Shown: positions 25,657 through 34,905 of the stretch, in pieces
How the letters are laid out: the number at the start of each line of letters is the position of its first letter
Position numbering within the stretch: position 1 is the first letter of the stretch
DNA from: Gammaproteobacteria bacterium
GTDB taxonomy: Bacteria; Pseudomonadota; Gammaproteobacteria; Nitrococcales; Nitrococcaceae
Direction: 5' to 3'
Assembly: GCA_030433275.1 (NCBI GenBank)
Contig: JAUILK010000026.1
Coordinates: forward strand, 1 to 49,380
DNA: 49,380 nucleotides
The notes under the pieces: generated by a model
Seen by the model: the letters and a program-made list of their open reading frames with translations, nothing else
Databases searched by the model: none
Told to the model about the DNA's origin: nothing
Translations under genes and position numbers: made by a program

Positions 25657-26738
25657 GCAGTTCACGGCGGTTTTTGATTCGTCGGTTCCTCGATCGTGGC
25701 TGGAGGGTGGTTATTGCTACCGCCGACGATGAGTACAGCCACGCGCTTTGTGACGACGGGGCGATTCTTGAGCCCGTAGATTTTTCTCGCGGGGGCTTTT
25801 CTATTGCACGCGATGCGGTCGCATTCCGGCGTCTGCACACGATCTATCGCAAGTGGGAACCTAGGCTGGTGCACCACTTTCATGCAAAACCGATCATTTT
25901 CGGTTCCATTGCGGCGCAAGGAACGCAGCCGAAACCAGTAACGATTAATACGGTTACCGGTTTGGGGCATGCCTTTGTGAATGGGGGAGTAGTGCGTTCA
26001 TTGGCGGCGGCCGGTTACCGTTTGGCGTTGCGCAATGCTGATACGACGGTTTTTCAGAATCGGGATGACCTGGAGTTATTCGTCACACGGCGGTGGGTGC
26101 GACGGTCGGATACGCGGTTGATCGTTGGTTCCGGTGTCGACACTGGCCGCTTTTGTATGAGCGAATTCGACTCCAGTGCGCGTTCTGGTGCAAAGGTCCT
26201 TATGGTCGGACGACTGATCTGGCAGAAAGGGGTTCGCGAGTTCGTAGAGGCCGCAATACGGCTTAAAGCGTGCCGTCCGGATGTGGAATTCGTTCTGGCC
26301 GGTGAAGAGGATCCGATCCATCCGGATGCCGTGCCAATGAATTGGCTGGAGGAACAATGCCGATCCGGTGCCGTAACGTTTGCAGGATACGTTAGGCAGA
26401 TCGACAGCCTGCTCCGAGGGGCGGATATTTTCGTGCTGCCTTCGTACCGAGAAGGTGTTCCCCGAGTAGTGCTTGAAGCGGCGGCGTGTGGGGTGCCGAC
26501 CGTGGCGGCCGATGTGCCGGGGACGCGAGAGGCCGTGCGTGATGGCGAGACCGGCTATCTCGTTCCAGCGAAGAACGTAGCGGCGCTAACGCAAAGGATT
26601 GAGGATTTACTCGCCAATCCAGAGCGACGCCGTGCGATGGGGCGTAGAGCACGGCTGTTGGTGGAGGGCGATTTCGATATCAAAACCATAACCCAGTGTT
26701 ACATCGATACATATAGTGCAGTGGGTGTGGAGATTTGA
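25608..26738 (+). CDS. GT4-family glycosyltransferase, PglA/CapM-like
   Basis: This 376-residue GT-B enzyme has VANRGFALSSSRRFLIRRFL at the N-terminus, VHHFHAKPIIFGSIAA and NTVTGLGHAF in the acceptor half, and SYREGVPRVVLEAAACGVPT in the donor half. This pattern is that of PglA-type transferases that add the second sugar to an undecaprenyl-diphosphate-linked sugar made by a PglC-like enzyme. A PglC-like transferase closes this same locus, so the two probably act in sequence (inference). The unusual 49-base overlap with the amidotransferase gene comes from an ATG far inside its 3' end. Composition is back to GC-rich here. Confidence 0.85.
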   Translation: MQDRCVILVANRGFALSSSRRFLIRRFLDRGWRVVIATADDEYSHALCDDGAILEPVDFSRGGFSIARDAVAFRRLHTIYRKWEPRLVHHFHAKPIIFGSIAAQGTQPKPVTINTVTGLGHAFVNGGVVRSLAAAGYRLALRNADTTVFQNRDDLELFVTRRWVRRSDTRLIVGSGVDTGRFCMSEFDSSARSGAKVLMVGRLIWQKGVREFVEAAIRLKACRPDVEFVLAGEEDPIHPDAVPMNWLEEQCRSGAVTFAGYVRQIDSLLRGADIFVLPSYREGVPRVVLEAAACGVPTVAADVPGTREAVRDGETGYLVPAKNVAALTQRIEDLLANPERRRAMGRRARLLVEGDFDIKTITQCYIDTYSAVGVEI

Positions 26739-27619
26739 ACGTAAACGCTCACGCTGGTCGACATGGATGGGAAGTCGTAATTATTATCGGCGCGCCCCGC
26801 TCAGGCACCAATATGCTGCGCGATGTCTTGACTCGGATTCCTGGCGTGGCGAGCTGGCCGTGCGATGAGATCAACTACATTTGGCGCCACGGCAATGTCC
26901 GGTATCCGTCGGATGAATTCACGCCGGCTATGGCCACTCCGATGATCCAGCGCTACATCCGCCGGCAGTTCGGTTGGATAGGGCGGCGGTACAACGCGCA
27001 GACAGTGGTGGAGAAGACCTGCGCCAATTCACTGCGGGTCGGTTTCGTGGATCGCATCGTGCCCGATGCCCGTTACGTATTTATCCGTCGTGACGGCCTA
27101 GATGCGGTCGGCTCGGCGCTGAAGCGCTGGAAAGCTTCATTGGATATTCCGTATCTGCTGCAGAAAGCGCGGTTCGTGCCGCCATCAGATCTACCGTATT
27201 ATGTCGGCCGTTATCTTTGGAATCAGATCTATCGACTGATCTCACCCGAGCAGCGCCTGGCGTTCTGGGGGCCGAGGCTCGGCGGGATGGAGGCGTTGCT
27301 TGTCCAGTACACATTGGAAGAGGTCTGCGCGTTGCAGTGGAAGCATTGCGTGGAGCGAGCCGAGGCGGCATTCGCTTCCATGTCCGAAGGCAAAGTCTAC
27401 GCGGTGAACTATGAAACGTTCGTGCGCTCGCCGCAGGCGGATCTGCGCCGGATTGTCGAGTTTCTAAGCCTAGAGGCGTCGGAGCGGACGCTAGCGGATG
27501 CAGTGGCCGGCGTGTCGGCTCGCAGCGTGGGCAAAGGACGGGAGGAACTGGGCGAGGCGTTGACGCGGCAGATTTTGCCACTGATCGAGGGCACGCAGCG
27601 GCGGCTTGGGTATGCATGA
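26735..27619 (+). CDS. Second PAPS-dependent sulfotransferase, TTG start
   Basis: This 294-residue protein has IIIGAPRSGTNMLRDVLTRI as the 5'-phosphosulfate loop and RYVFIRRDGLDAVGSALKRW as the 3'-phosphate motif. The TTG at 26735 overlaps the previous stop. No ATG or GTG occurs in frame before the P-loop, so the non-ATG start is well supported. It differs in sequence and base composition from the sulfotransferase at 18212, suggesting a separate acquisition and a different acceptor position. Together they predict a glycan carrying more than one sulfate. Confidence 0.85.
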   Translation: MNVNAHAGRHGWEVVIIIGAPRSGTNMLRDVLTRIPGVASWPCDEINYIWRHGNVRYPSDEFTPAMATPMIQRYIRRQFGWIGRRYNAQTVVEKTCANSLRVGFVDRIVPDARYVFIRRDGLDAVGSALKRWKASLDIPYLLQKARFVPPSDLPYYVGRYLWNQIYRLISPEQRLAFWGPRLGGMEALLVQYTLEEVCALQWKHCVERAEAAFASMSEGKVYAVNYETFVRSPQADLRRIVEFLSLEASERTLADAVAGVSARSVGKGREELGEALTRQILPLIEGTQRRLGYA

Positions 27620-27641
27620 ATAGCTTGATGGCGGTGGAGGC

Positions 27642-28262
27642 GTGTACGGCTGTGAGCCTTTAAGGCTTTCGCGAAGGGAGACGGCGCTCAAGCGCGGCTT
27701 TGATGTCGTGGGGGCGAGCGTCGGCCTGGCGCTGACGTTTTGGCTCATTGCGCTAGCGTGGCTGGCGGCGCGCTGGGATACCGGTGCCAGTGGGCTCTTC
27801 GTCCAGGAGCGGGTGGGTCGCTACGGCCGGCTTTTTCGGGTCATCAAGCTGCGCACGATGCGTGCGGACCCAGCCGTGGATACTACCGTGACGACTTCTA
27901 GCGATGCGCGTATCACGCCGCTAGGGCATCTCCTCCGTCGGGCCAAGCTCGATGAACTTCCTCAGCTCATTAACGTGCTCAAAGGCGATATGAGCTTCGT
28001 CGGGCCACGCCCGGACGTGCCTGGCTATGCCGACGCCCTGGTTGGGGAGGACCGGCTTATCCTCACTGTGCGGCCTGGGATTACCGGCCCGGCCACGCTC
28101 AAATACCGAGATGAGGAGCGGTTGCTGGCGGAGCAAGACGACCCTGAGCGCTATAACCGCGAGGTGATCTACCCCGACAAGGTCCGGCTCAATCGGGAGT
28201 ACGTCGAGCAGTACAGCTTTCTGCGCGATCTCGGTTATATCTGGCGGACGTTGTTAGGCTGA
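27642..28262 (+). CDS. PglC/WbaP-type initiating sugar-phosphate transferase
   Basis: This 206-residue monotopic phosphoglycosyl transferase has a re-entrant membrane helix (GASVGLALTFWLIALAWLAA), then LFVQERVGRYGRLFRVIKLR and the catalytic Asp-Glu pair in RAKLDELPQLINVLKGDMSF. VGPRPDVPGY follows. It transfers a sugar-1-phosphate from a UDP-sugar to undecaprenyl phosphate, starting the repeat unit. The small size without the WbaP N-terminal domain is PglC-like. The start is GTG at 27642, just after GGTGGAGG. It is the last gene of the locus, although it catalyses the first step. Confidence 0.9.
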   Translation: MYGCEPLRLSRRETALKRGFDVVGASVGLALTFWLIALAWLAARWDTGASGLFVQERVGRYGRLFRVIKLRTMRADPAVDTTVTTSSDARITPLGHLLRRAKLDELPQLINVLKGDMSFVGPRPDVPGYADALVGEDRLILTVRPGITGPATLKYRDEERLLAEQDDPERYNREVIYPDKVRLNREYVEQYSFLRDLGYIWRTLLG

Positions 28263-28917
28263 TCCGAAAAAAGAGCTGCACAAAGCGCTCCGGGTACCGT
28301 TCCATGATGCGTCTGGCAATTTTTGCAGCGGTTCGTTGTTGCATGCCCACACCTTTTGGTTGAGGCTCTGGATCATTTCGATTCATCCGTCACCGTTTTC
28401 GGTCAATCCCGCGCTGAATGCCCCGCGCATTGCACCCCTGGATCCGATGATTGCCGTATTGTCCTGGTAGGTATGTCCACGGTGTTGTATGCCTCGAGTC
28501 AGCGCTTTGTTTCCTCGCGAGCCTGATCCAGGCGTGATAAACGGCTAGGCGTTGAGCATACCGTTGCGATAGATACTGTTGCACCACCCGACGAAGGCGC
28601 TCTGGGGCGGATTGCCGAGCAAGTATAGGGAGAATTTATTGGGGAGATCAGCGTGTCGTCTATAAAATGGATTTGAGACGATAATCGCAGATTGGGCGTA
28701 GGATTTTTTAGAAAATTAAAATCATTTCCATGAGCTTGGCCCGGTAATACTGAGGCGTCATGATTGATTAATCCTTTAAGTCTAGACTATTCGGTTAGAA
28801 TTTCTCGTTATTTTCAAGAAGTTTTTTAAAACACTTAAATCACCAAGAAAACCCTGGCCGTGTTTTTAAATAATTTTATTAATAGAAATTTTCAGGGCTT
28901 ATTGATAACTAAATGAG
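28263..28917. other. Non-coding interval after the glycan locus
   Basis: The first 350 bases have normal GC content. They include minus-strand frames encoding QQRTAAKIARRIMERYPERF and similar text, with no start signal or continuation; they could be debris of a lost gene, but I cannot identify it. From about 28640 the sequence turns strongly AT-rich with many T- and A-runs, as expected of an H-NS-type silenced or promoter region. I see no RNA gene and no clean terminator for the glycan operon. Confidence 0.4.
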
Positions 28918-28946
28918 TTGGATTTAAGCTTAAATGTTTTTATATT
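28918..28946 (+). promoter_or_regulatory. Candidate promoter for the DUF481 gene
   Basis: TTGGAT (28918-28923) and TATATT (28941-28946) are 17 bases apart. The -10 is close to consensus, the -35 is weak, and the setting is AT-rich. The predicted start near 28953 would leave a leader of about 140 bases that contains the short ORF at 28967. Confidence 0.35.
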
Positions 28947-28966
28947 TTATTGGGGTGGAGGAGTGC

Positions 28967-29011
28967 ATGTCACTTATAGCTCTATCGGGATTTAGCTGTT
29001 ACCTATCATAA
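28967..29011 (+). CDS. Possible 14-residue leader peptide upstream of the DUF481 gene
   Basis: An ATG preceded by GGGGTGGAGGAG (very strong ribosome-binding site, 6-base spacing) opens a frame reading MSLIALSGFSCYLS followed by TAA. It lies 80 bases before the next gene and just after a candidate promoter. No attenuator hairpin is obvious. It may be a translated leader ORF or a chance match in AT-rich sequence. Confidence 0.25.
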   Translation: MSLIALSGFSCYLS

Positions 29012-29091
29012 ATCAATCATCCAGCTCTTTAGTTTTCTTTTTTTCTGAAAAATGCCAGGATGGTGATTAAAGGTCATTCAAGGGAGGGCAG

Positions 29092-30102
29092 GTGAAATAT
29101 TATGGGTTTATATATGCGTTAATCTTTTTTGTTAGTAATTTTAGTGTTGCAGATACAGTTGTTATAAAAAATGGTGATCGACTAACTGGGAAAATAAAAA
29201 AAATGGAAATGGGTATCCTCATAATAAAAACAACGTATGATCCTGAGATAAAAATACCTTGGACACAAATCCAGTCTCTTATAACGGACGCTCCGATTAT
29301 TCTCAAGTTGGAGGATGGATTGCGCTTGGTTGGGCGTACGGTAAAATCTCGCAATGGCAGTAACTTGCGGATTGTGGACAGTGAGGTCGGAGAGGTTGAT
29401 TTTCAGCTCACTTCAGTGAAAGAAATCAGATTGCATCCCAAGCCATCCGTCGAGACCCATGGCCATCTAAATCTATCAGCTCGAACGACCCGAGGTAATA
29501 ATGAAACCGATAGCTATCATGTCGATGGGGAGGCGACGGTGCGTACGAATAAGCATCGATATGTGCTAGGTTTTGCCGCCAACTATGGCAAAAATAATGA
29601 GGGTATTATTCAGCAAGATTCTCTAGGGTATTTGCGGCATGATTTTTTTATTAAAAGTAAATTATTTTTCAATAATAACATCACGGCTCTTCATGATCGA
29701 TTCAGAGATCTGAATTTGAGAATGACTCTTGGCTTGGGTTTTGGTTATCAAATTTTTGATGTGGAAGACCATAAACTCTCTGTGGAAAGCGGTCTCAACT
29801 ATATTAGGGAAGATTTTCAGAGTGCTGATGATAAAAATCGAACAGCAGCGCGCTGGGCATTAAATTATGAGCAAAATTTCTTCGATGGTGGGCTGACAGC
29901 ATTTCATTACGATGAGGTCCTGCTTGGTTTGGGTGCACCTACAAAAGAAATTTTAGTTACGCTCAGAAACGGATTTCGCATCCCATTGTTTCTAGATTTT
30001 ATCGGCACTTTTCAGGTAAACGTCGACTTTAATAGTGACCCCGCACCCGATACTCAGAAGACCGATTTGGGCTATTTGCTCGGCGTGGGCTATGAGTTCT
30101 GA
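29092..30102 (+). CDS. DUF481 (YdiY-like) outer-membrane beta-barrel protein
   Basis: This 336-residue protein has a signal peptide (YGFIYALIFFVSNFSVA), an N-terminal beta-rich domain (DTVVIKNGDRLTGKIKKMEM) and a C-terminal barrel of alternating strands ending in a terminal aromatic (LGYLLGVGYEF). These match the DUF481 family of putative outer-membrane proteins, some of which respond to salt or acid stress. The start is GTG at 29092 with AGGGAGGG just upstream. AT-rich codon use differs from the flagellar genes that follow, so it is probably an island gene rather than part of the flagellar regulon. The function is unknown. Confidence 0.8.
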   Translation: MKYYGFIYALIFFVSNFSVADTVVIKNGDRLTGKIKKMEMGILIIKTTYDPEIKIPWTQIQSLITDAPIILKLEDGLRLVGRTVKSRNGSNLRIVDSEVGEVDFQLTSVKEIRLHPKPSVETHGHLNLSARTTRGNNETDSYHVDGEATVRTNKHRYVLGFAANYGKNNEGIIQQDSLGYLRHDFFIKSKLFFNNNITALHDRFRDLNLRMTLGLGFGYQIFDVEDHKLSVESGLNYIREDFQSADDKNRTAARWALNYEQNFFDGGLTAFHYDEVLLGLGAPTKEILVTLRNGFRIPLFLDFIGTFQVNVDFNSDPAPDTQKTDLGYLLGVGYEF

Positions 30103-30244
30103 AGCCGGAAGCGATAGTGCAAGGGCATGCTAAAGATTTGCTGGAGCCGACCGTTACAGCATTTGAGCGTATTGGAATACACCGCCGCGTCTCCGGACAG
30201 AACGGCACGACCGGCGCGCATATATCGGAGCAAGGAGTCTAAGC

Positions 30245-31747
30245 ATGCCTCAGGTAATCAACACCAACATCGCCTCGCTCAACGCGCAGCGTAATCTCAA
30301 TAGTTCCCAGTCCGCCTTGCGCACGTCGCTACAGCGGTTGTCCTCCGGGCTGCGCATCAACAGCGCCAAAGACGATGCCGCGGGGCTTGCCATTTCCCAG
30401 CGTATGACCGCCCAGATTAATGGGCTCAATCAGGCGGCGCGCAACGCCAATGATGGGATCTCGTTGGCGCAGACAGCGGAAGGGGCGCTCAACGAAACCG
30501 GTAATTTGCTGCAGCGCATGCGCGAACTGGCAGTGCAGTCGGCCAATTCTACCAACTCTGCCTCCGATCGCGAGGCATTGCAGGCCGAGGTCAATCAGCT
30601 GCAGGCGGAGATCAGCCGCATCGCCGATACGACGACCTTCAATGGTCTGAAAATCCTTAATGGCAATTTTGCCGAGCAGCAGTTCCAGGTCGGCGCCAAC
30701 GCCAACGAGGTGATCAGTGTCTCCATCGCCGGTGCCGGGGCCAATGATCTGGGCAGTTTCGATTTGAGTGACGTCAATCAAACTGCCAATCAGGGCACCG
30801 GCTCAGCCGCTGCGGCGGCCGCCGCCTTGCCGGCCAATAACCCCATCGCGGCGCAAACCTTGACCGTCTCCACCGGTGACGGGACCAGCGAGGCCATTAC
30901 CATAGGCGCAGGCGACAGTGCCGCGCAGGTAGCCGCGGCGGTGAACGCCACATCCGGCGCTACTGGAGTGACCGCCGATGCAACTAATGAGGTGGAGTTC
31001 AACACGCTCTCTGCCGACGGTACCGTGTCGTTCACCTTGAGCAGCAGCGCCGCCGGCAGCGCCAACATCAGTGCAGCCGTAACGACAACCGATCTCAGCG
31101 CGCTGGCTGAGTCCATCAATTCCCAGTCGGGCAAAACCGGCATCACCGCCGAGGTGGGGGGGGATCTCAGCACGCTGACGCTGAAGGACTCCGAAGGCAA
31201 CGACATCAATATCGAGAGCTTCGATCATTCGGGGGCCTCCGGTGAGACCATTAATGTACAGGGTCTCGACGGTCAAGACGAAGCGCTCACGCAGGGCGGT
31301 AACAACAGCACTGTTGTCGCCGGTAACGTGAGCTTCAACTCCTCCGAAGCGTTCAGCGTCCAGTCGTCAGTGGCGGACAGCGCCGGCAGCGTCATCAATG
31401 TGGCCGCTGCCACCGACGTCAGCGCCACCGAGACGAACATCAACGACGTAGACATCAGTTCGGTATCAGGCGCCAATGGTGCCATAGCCCTTGTCGACGC
31501 CGCGCTGCAGCAGGTCTCGGCTATCCGTGCCGACCTCGGTGCCGTGCAGAACCGCTTCTCTTCGACTATCTCTAATCTGCAAACCACAGTGGAAAACGTA
31601 AGCGCGGCTCGCTCGCGGATTCAGGATGCCGATTTCGCCGCGGAGACGGCGGCGCTGACGCGGGCGCAGATTCTGCAGCAGGCCGGTACCTCGGTGCTGC
31701 AGCAGGCCAATGCCCAGCCGCAGAACGTGTTGAGCTTGTTGCAGTAA
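30245..31747 (+). CDS. fliC: Flagellin
   Basis: This 500-residue flagellin has a conserved N-terminal D0/D1 region ([20 protein letters not shown] through about residue 175) and a C-terminal D1/D0 region (about 405-500, ending [17 protein letters not shown]). Between them lies a variable, Ala/Ser/Thr/Asp-rich surface domain of about 230 residues. It polymerises into the filament after export by the apparatus encoded downstream. AAGGAG precedes the ATG by 6 bases. A canonical sigma28 site is not visible at correct spacing. The central domain is larger than in minimal flagellins and is the likely glycosylation and antigenic surface. Confidence 0.97.
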   Translation: MPQVINTNIASLNAQRNLNSSQSALRTSLQRLSSGLRINSAKDDAAGLAISQRMTAQINGLNQAARNANDGISLAQTAEGALNETGNLLQRMRELAVQSANSTNSASDREALQAEVNQLQAEISRIADTTTFNGLKILNGNFAEQQFQVGANANEVISVSIAGAGANDLGSFDLSDVNQTANQGTGSAAAAAAALPANNPIAAQTLTVSTGDGTSEAITIGAGDSAAQVAAAVNATSGATGVTADATNEVEFNTLSADGTVSFTLSSSAAGSANISAAVTTTDLSALAESINSQSGKTGITAEVGGDLSTLTLKDSEGNDINIESFDHSGASGETINVQGLDGQDEALTQGGNNSTVVAGNVSFNSSEAFSVQSSVADSAGSVINVAAATDVSATETNINDVDISSVSGANGAIALVDAALQQVSAIRADLGAVQNRFSSTISNLQTTVENVSAARSRIQDADFAAETAALTRAQILQQAGTSVLQQANAQPQNVLSLLQ

Positions 31748-31820
31748 GGGTAGGCCCGGTGGCGGGGTGCTGAGGCGCCGAAATGTGACCCAGCCCCCGT
31801 CCTTGAGCGGAGACCACGGC

Positions 31821-32201
31821 ATGGCTAACACAATTAGTGTTCCGCCAGTGAACAGCCCGTCTGCACGGCGCGCGGACGGGGGGCAGGCTCAAGCGGTCGA
31901 TGGCCGCTTGAGCCGCACGGAAAGCGCTGATTCCGCTGCGGTTGCGGCCAGGGTAGACGGCCAGAAGACGAGGACTCAGGCGGCGACAATCGTTGAGGCG
32001 GCGCAGCAGGTTCGCGATTTTCTCCAGATGGCCCGGCGGGACCTCGAATTCAGCGTCGACAAGGACAGCGGTACAACGGTCATTCGGGTGCTGGATGCGG
32101 CAACTGGTAAGCTCGTGCGCCAGATTCCTCCGGACGAGGTTTTGGCTATGGTGAAGCGGTTGGGTCAGCCTGAAGGCGTGTTGTTCCGTGGCCGAGCCTA
32201 A
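31821..32201 (+). CDS. flaG: FlaG family flagellar protein
   Basis: This 126-residue protein has a disordered, Ser/Arg/Ala-rich first half and a FlaG domain in the second: RDLEFSVDKDSGTTVIRVLD, then GKLVRQIPPDEVLAMVKRL. FlaG affects filament length in polar flagella of Vibrio and Pseudomonas. I chose the ATG at 31821, with CGGAGACC upstream, over a farther in-frame codon at 31767 because the added residues are unlike the family. The position between fliC and fliD is standard. Confidence 0.9.
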   Translation: MANTISVPPVNSPSARRADGGQAQAVDGRLSRTESADSAAVAARVDGQKTRTQAATIVEAAQQVRDFLQMARRDLEFSVDKDSGTTVIRVLDAATGKLVRQIPPDEVLAMVKRLGQPEGVLFRGRA

Positions 32202-32203
32202 CC

Positions 32204-32219
32204 AGGCACCGATTCTGCG
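32204..32219 (+). promoter_or_regulatory. Candidate sigma54 promoter for fliD
   Basis: AGGCACCGATTCTGCG has GG and GC exactly 10 bases apart, with GGCAC and TGC matching the -24/-12 consensus TGGCACG-N4-TTGCW at 8 of 12 defined positions. It begins right after the flaG stop and would give a roughly 165-base leader before fliD. It is weaker than the fliE site. Confidence 0.35.
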
Positions 32220-32393
32220 GCATTTTCTTGCCCGCCGTCGATCCCGACCACGTGTCCTTAAGCCCAAGCGTGACGGGCCGATAATGGTTAAGAGAGACGA
32301 AATGGACCCTGGCCAGCGCCGGGGGTGACGAATTGATCGGCCGCCTTGCTACGAAACTAGCAGCGATTCAGGCAAGCGAGTCAGGAGTCAGCC

Positions 32394-34448
32394 ATGGCAG
32401 GCATCAGCTCTCTAGGCATCGGTTCCGGTCTGGACATCGGTGCGCTTGTGGACCGGCTAGTAGCTGCGGAGCAAGCCCCGGCGCAGAATCGGCTCAATAG
32501 CCGCGAGGCGCAGGCTCAGGCACAGCTCTCCGCCTATGGCAGCTTGAAATCAGCCTTGAGTGACTTTCGGGATAAAGTGCAGGGCTTGGCGCAGGCGGAT
32601 GACTTCCGGGTGTTAACGGCCACCTCGAGCAATTCGGAAGCCGTCGCCGTCTCAGCTTCCACTGCGGCGGTTGCCGGTAGCCTCGATTTGGAGGTAAATC
32701 AGCTGGCGCAGGCACAGACCGTGGCCTCGGCCGCTTTTGCAACCTCCACGACCGCGTTGGGTTCCGGCACGTTGACTTTGCGCTTTGGTACGGTTGTCAC
32801 CGACGCCGATGGTGCGGTCACCGATTTCACGCAGAATCCGGACAAGGCTGTTGCCACGATTGACATTCCCGCCGGCGCCAATACCTTGGCGGGCATACGC
32901 GACGCCATCAACAATGCCGATGCCGGCGTGAATGCCAGCATCATAAACGACGGGACAGGAGAGCGACTGGTTTTTAATGCGGCCGATACCGGCGCCGCCA
33001 ATGCCTTTGTCATCGAAGTCGCAGATGACGACGGCAATGATGTGGATGCTGCCGGTCTCTCGCAACTCGCCTTCAATACTTCAGCGACCCAAGCCCAACA
33101 AGCCCGTGGCGGGCAAGATGCGCAACTTATCGTCAATGGTTTGGCGGTCAGTCGCGCCGGCAATGAAATCACCGATTTGGTCGACGGGCTGACGTTGTCG
33201 CTGCAAACCACAACGACGTCCGCAACGCGTATCGACGTGGCGCAGGATACGGGCGCCGCCCAGCAGAAAATTCACGATTTCGTCGATGCCTTTAACCAGT
33301 TGCGCCAGCAGATCGATCAACTCGCCGGATTCGATGCGAGCAATGGGCAGGGTGGTGTGCTCCAGGGCAATGCGACGGTACGCGGAATCGATGCGCGCTT
33401 GCAGCGTTTGACCACCTCCGAGGTTCCAGCGCTGAATGGTCGGGCGGTTCGCTCGTTGGCGGATTTGGGAATTACGACTCAGAGAGACGGTACGCTGCAA
33501 ATCGATGATGCCACGCTGAGCGAGGCGCTCGATAGTCATTTCGACGAAGTGGGAGCGTTGTTCGGTATTGGTGGCCTTGTCGAGGGTGGCGGCTTTCGCT
33601 ATATCGGCGGTGCAGAGGTAACCCGCGGAGGGGAATACGCAGTCGCCGTGACCAGCCTGGCGCAGCAAGCCTCGATCCAAGGGGCGGCCATCGTTCCGCC
33701 CGCGCCCTCGGCACCACTGGTCATCGATGCGGGCAACGACACGCTGCAGCTCACTGTGGACGGCGTTACCTCCGGATCCATCCAGCTGACTCAAGGCAGT
33801 TATACCAGCGGTAGCGATGTGGCGGCCGAATTGCAGGCTCGCATCAATGGTGATGCAAATCTAAAAGACGCCGGGGCAACAGTAAGCGTGGACTTCAGTG
33901 GCGACGCCTTCGTCATCACCTCGTCGCGCTATGGCAGCGAATCAGCGGTAACGCTCAACTCCGTGGCGGCCAACGTGCCTTCGAGCCTTGGGCTCAGTGG
34001 TGGTCAGGCCGGTGTGGGGGCGGATGTTCAAGGGACGATCGACGGGGTCGCCGCCTCGGGTGCGGGCCGCTTTCTAACAGCGCAAGGCGGAGCGGCTTCG
34101 GGGCTGGAAGTCGAGATTACCGCATCGACAATGGGCGAACTCGGCACGCTCACCTTCTCCCGCGGGCTGGCCGATCAGCTCAACACAACCTTGGACACCT
34201 ATCTCGATGGCGGCGGGCTGTTCGATTCACTCACCACGAACCTCTCGGACCGGATCGACGCCATCGGCGAGGATCGAGACCAGCTCGCCGCGCGCATGCA
34301 GCAGGTTCGGCAGCGGTTTCTGGATCAGTTCAATGCCATGGACACATTGCTCGCCCAGCTCAATTCGACGGCCACTTTCCTTGCCAATCAGCTTCCGGGG
34401 CTTGAGCGCTTGGCCCAATCGGCCGGCCCCTCCGGCGATAGCCAATGA
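32394..34448 (+). CDS. fliD: Flagellar filament cap protein
   Basis: This 684-residue FliD (HAP2) starts GISSLGIGSGLDIGALVDRL, the conserved N-terminal coil. The C-terminal FliD_C region includes SDRIDAIGEDRDQLAARMQQ, then RFLDQFNAMDTLLAQLNSTA before the last residues. The middle domains (about 60-600) are Ala/Thr/Gly-rich and variable. It is longer than E. coli FliD (about 468 residues), mainly from extra central domains, as in other polar flagella. It forms the cap under which flagellin subunits fold. AGGAG lies 7 bases before the ATG. Confidence 0.95.
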   Translation: MAGISSLGIGSGLDIGALVDRLVAAEQAPAQNRLNSREAQAQAQLSAYGSLKSALSDFRDKVQGLAQADDFRVLTATSSNSEAVAVSASTAAVAGSLDLEVNQLAQAQTVASAAFATSTTALGSGTLTLRFGTVVTDADGAVTDFTQNPDKAVATIDIPAGANTLAGIRDAINNADAGVNASIINDGTGERLVFNAADTGAANAFVIEVADDDGNDVDAAGLSQLAFNTSATQAQQARGGQDAQLIVNGLAVSRAGNEITDLVDGLTLSLQTTTTSATRIDVAQDTGAAQQKIHDFVDAFNQLRQQIDQLAGFDASNGQGGVLQGNATVRGIDARLQRLTTSEVPALNGRAVRSLADLGITTQRDGTLQIDDATLSEALDSHFDEVGALFGIGGLVEGGGFRYIGGAEVTRGGEYAVAVTSLAQQASIQGAAIVPPAPSAPLVIDAGNDTLQLTVDGVTSGSIQLTQGSYTSGSDVAAELQARINGDANLKDAGATVSVDFSGDAFVITSSRYGSESAVTLNSVAANVPSSLGLSGGQAGVGADVQGTIDGVAASGAGRFLTAQGGAASGLEVEITASTMGELGTLTFSRGLADQLNTTLDTYLDGGGLFDSLTTNLSDRIDAIGEDRDQLAARMQQVRQRFLDQFNAMDTLLAQLNSTATFLANQLPGLERLAQSAGPSGDSQ

Positions 34449-34473
34449 CCAAACGATGGAGAGGATTTAGGGC

Positions 34474-34905
34474 ATGTTCACTACTCGTATCGGCATCGCT
34501 CAATATCAGCAGGTGAACAACGAAGCCGCGGCCTACGCCGATCCGTGGCAGCTCGTCGGTATGCTCTTCGATGGCGCGTTGGATCGTCTCGCGCAGGCCC
34601 GTCATGCCATGCAAATGGGTCAGATCGCCGTGAAGGGAGAACGCATCGGTAAGGCCATTTCCATATTGGGTGGGCTGCGCGAGAGCCTCAATCATGAGTT
34701 CGATCCGCAGTTTGCCGGTAATCTGGATGGGCTCTATGAGTATATGCAGCGCCGTTTGCTCGAGGCGAGTCTGCATAACGCCGAGCCGGCGCTCGATGAG
34801 GTGGCCGGATTGCTTCGAGAGCTGAAAGCAGGCTGGGATGCGATTCCACAGGAGGATCGGGACGTTAGCCGACTCCAAGCAGAGCACCTTGGCGCATCCC
34901 GCTGA
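34474..34905 (+). CDS. fliS: Flagellin export chaperone FliS
   Basis: This 143-residue four-helix chaperone has AYADPWQLVGMLFDGALDRL, KGERIGKAISILGGLRESLN and LYEYMQRRLLEASLHNAEPA, the core of FliS. It binds the C-terminal D0 region of flagellin in the cytoplasm and prevents premature polymerisation. The length is typical. It follows fliD by 25 bases with GGAG before the ATG. Its 3' end overlaps the FliT-like gene slightly. Confidence 0.95.
   Translation: MFTTRIGIAQYQQVNNEAAAYADPWQLVGMLFDGALDRLAQARHAMQMGQIAVKGERIGKAISILGGLRESLNHEFDPQFAGNLDGLYEYMQRRLLEASLHNAEPALDEVAGLLRELKAGWDAIPQEDRDVSRLQAEHLGASR

Noticed and set aside
28189-28587. Minus-strand frames after the glycan locus
   Set aside because: No ribosome-binding site, no recognisable family; one overlaps the end of the sugar transferase gene.
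30150-30175. TAAAG ... GCCGACC before fliC, resembling a sigma28 promoter
   Set aside because: The gap between the TAAA and GCCG parts is 11 bases instead of the usual 15, so it does not fit the sigma28 consensus as it stands.
30203-30218. CGGCACGACCGGCGCG before fliC, GG-N10-GC geometry of a sigma54 site
   Set aside because: The -12 part (GCGC) is poor, the region is GC-rich so chance hits are likely, and the leader would be only about 16 bases. Flagellin is normally sigma28-dependent.
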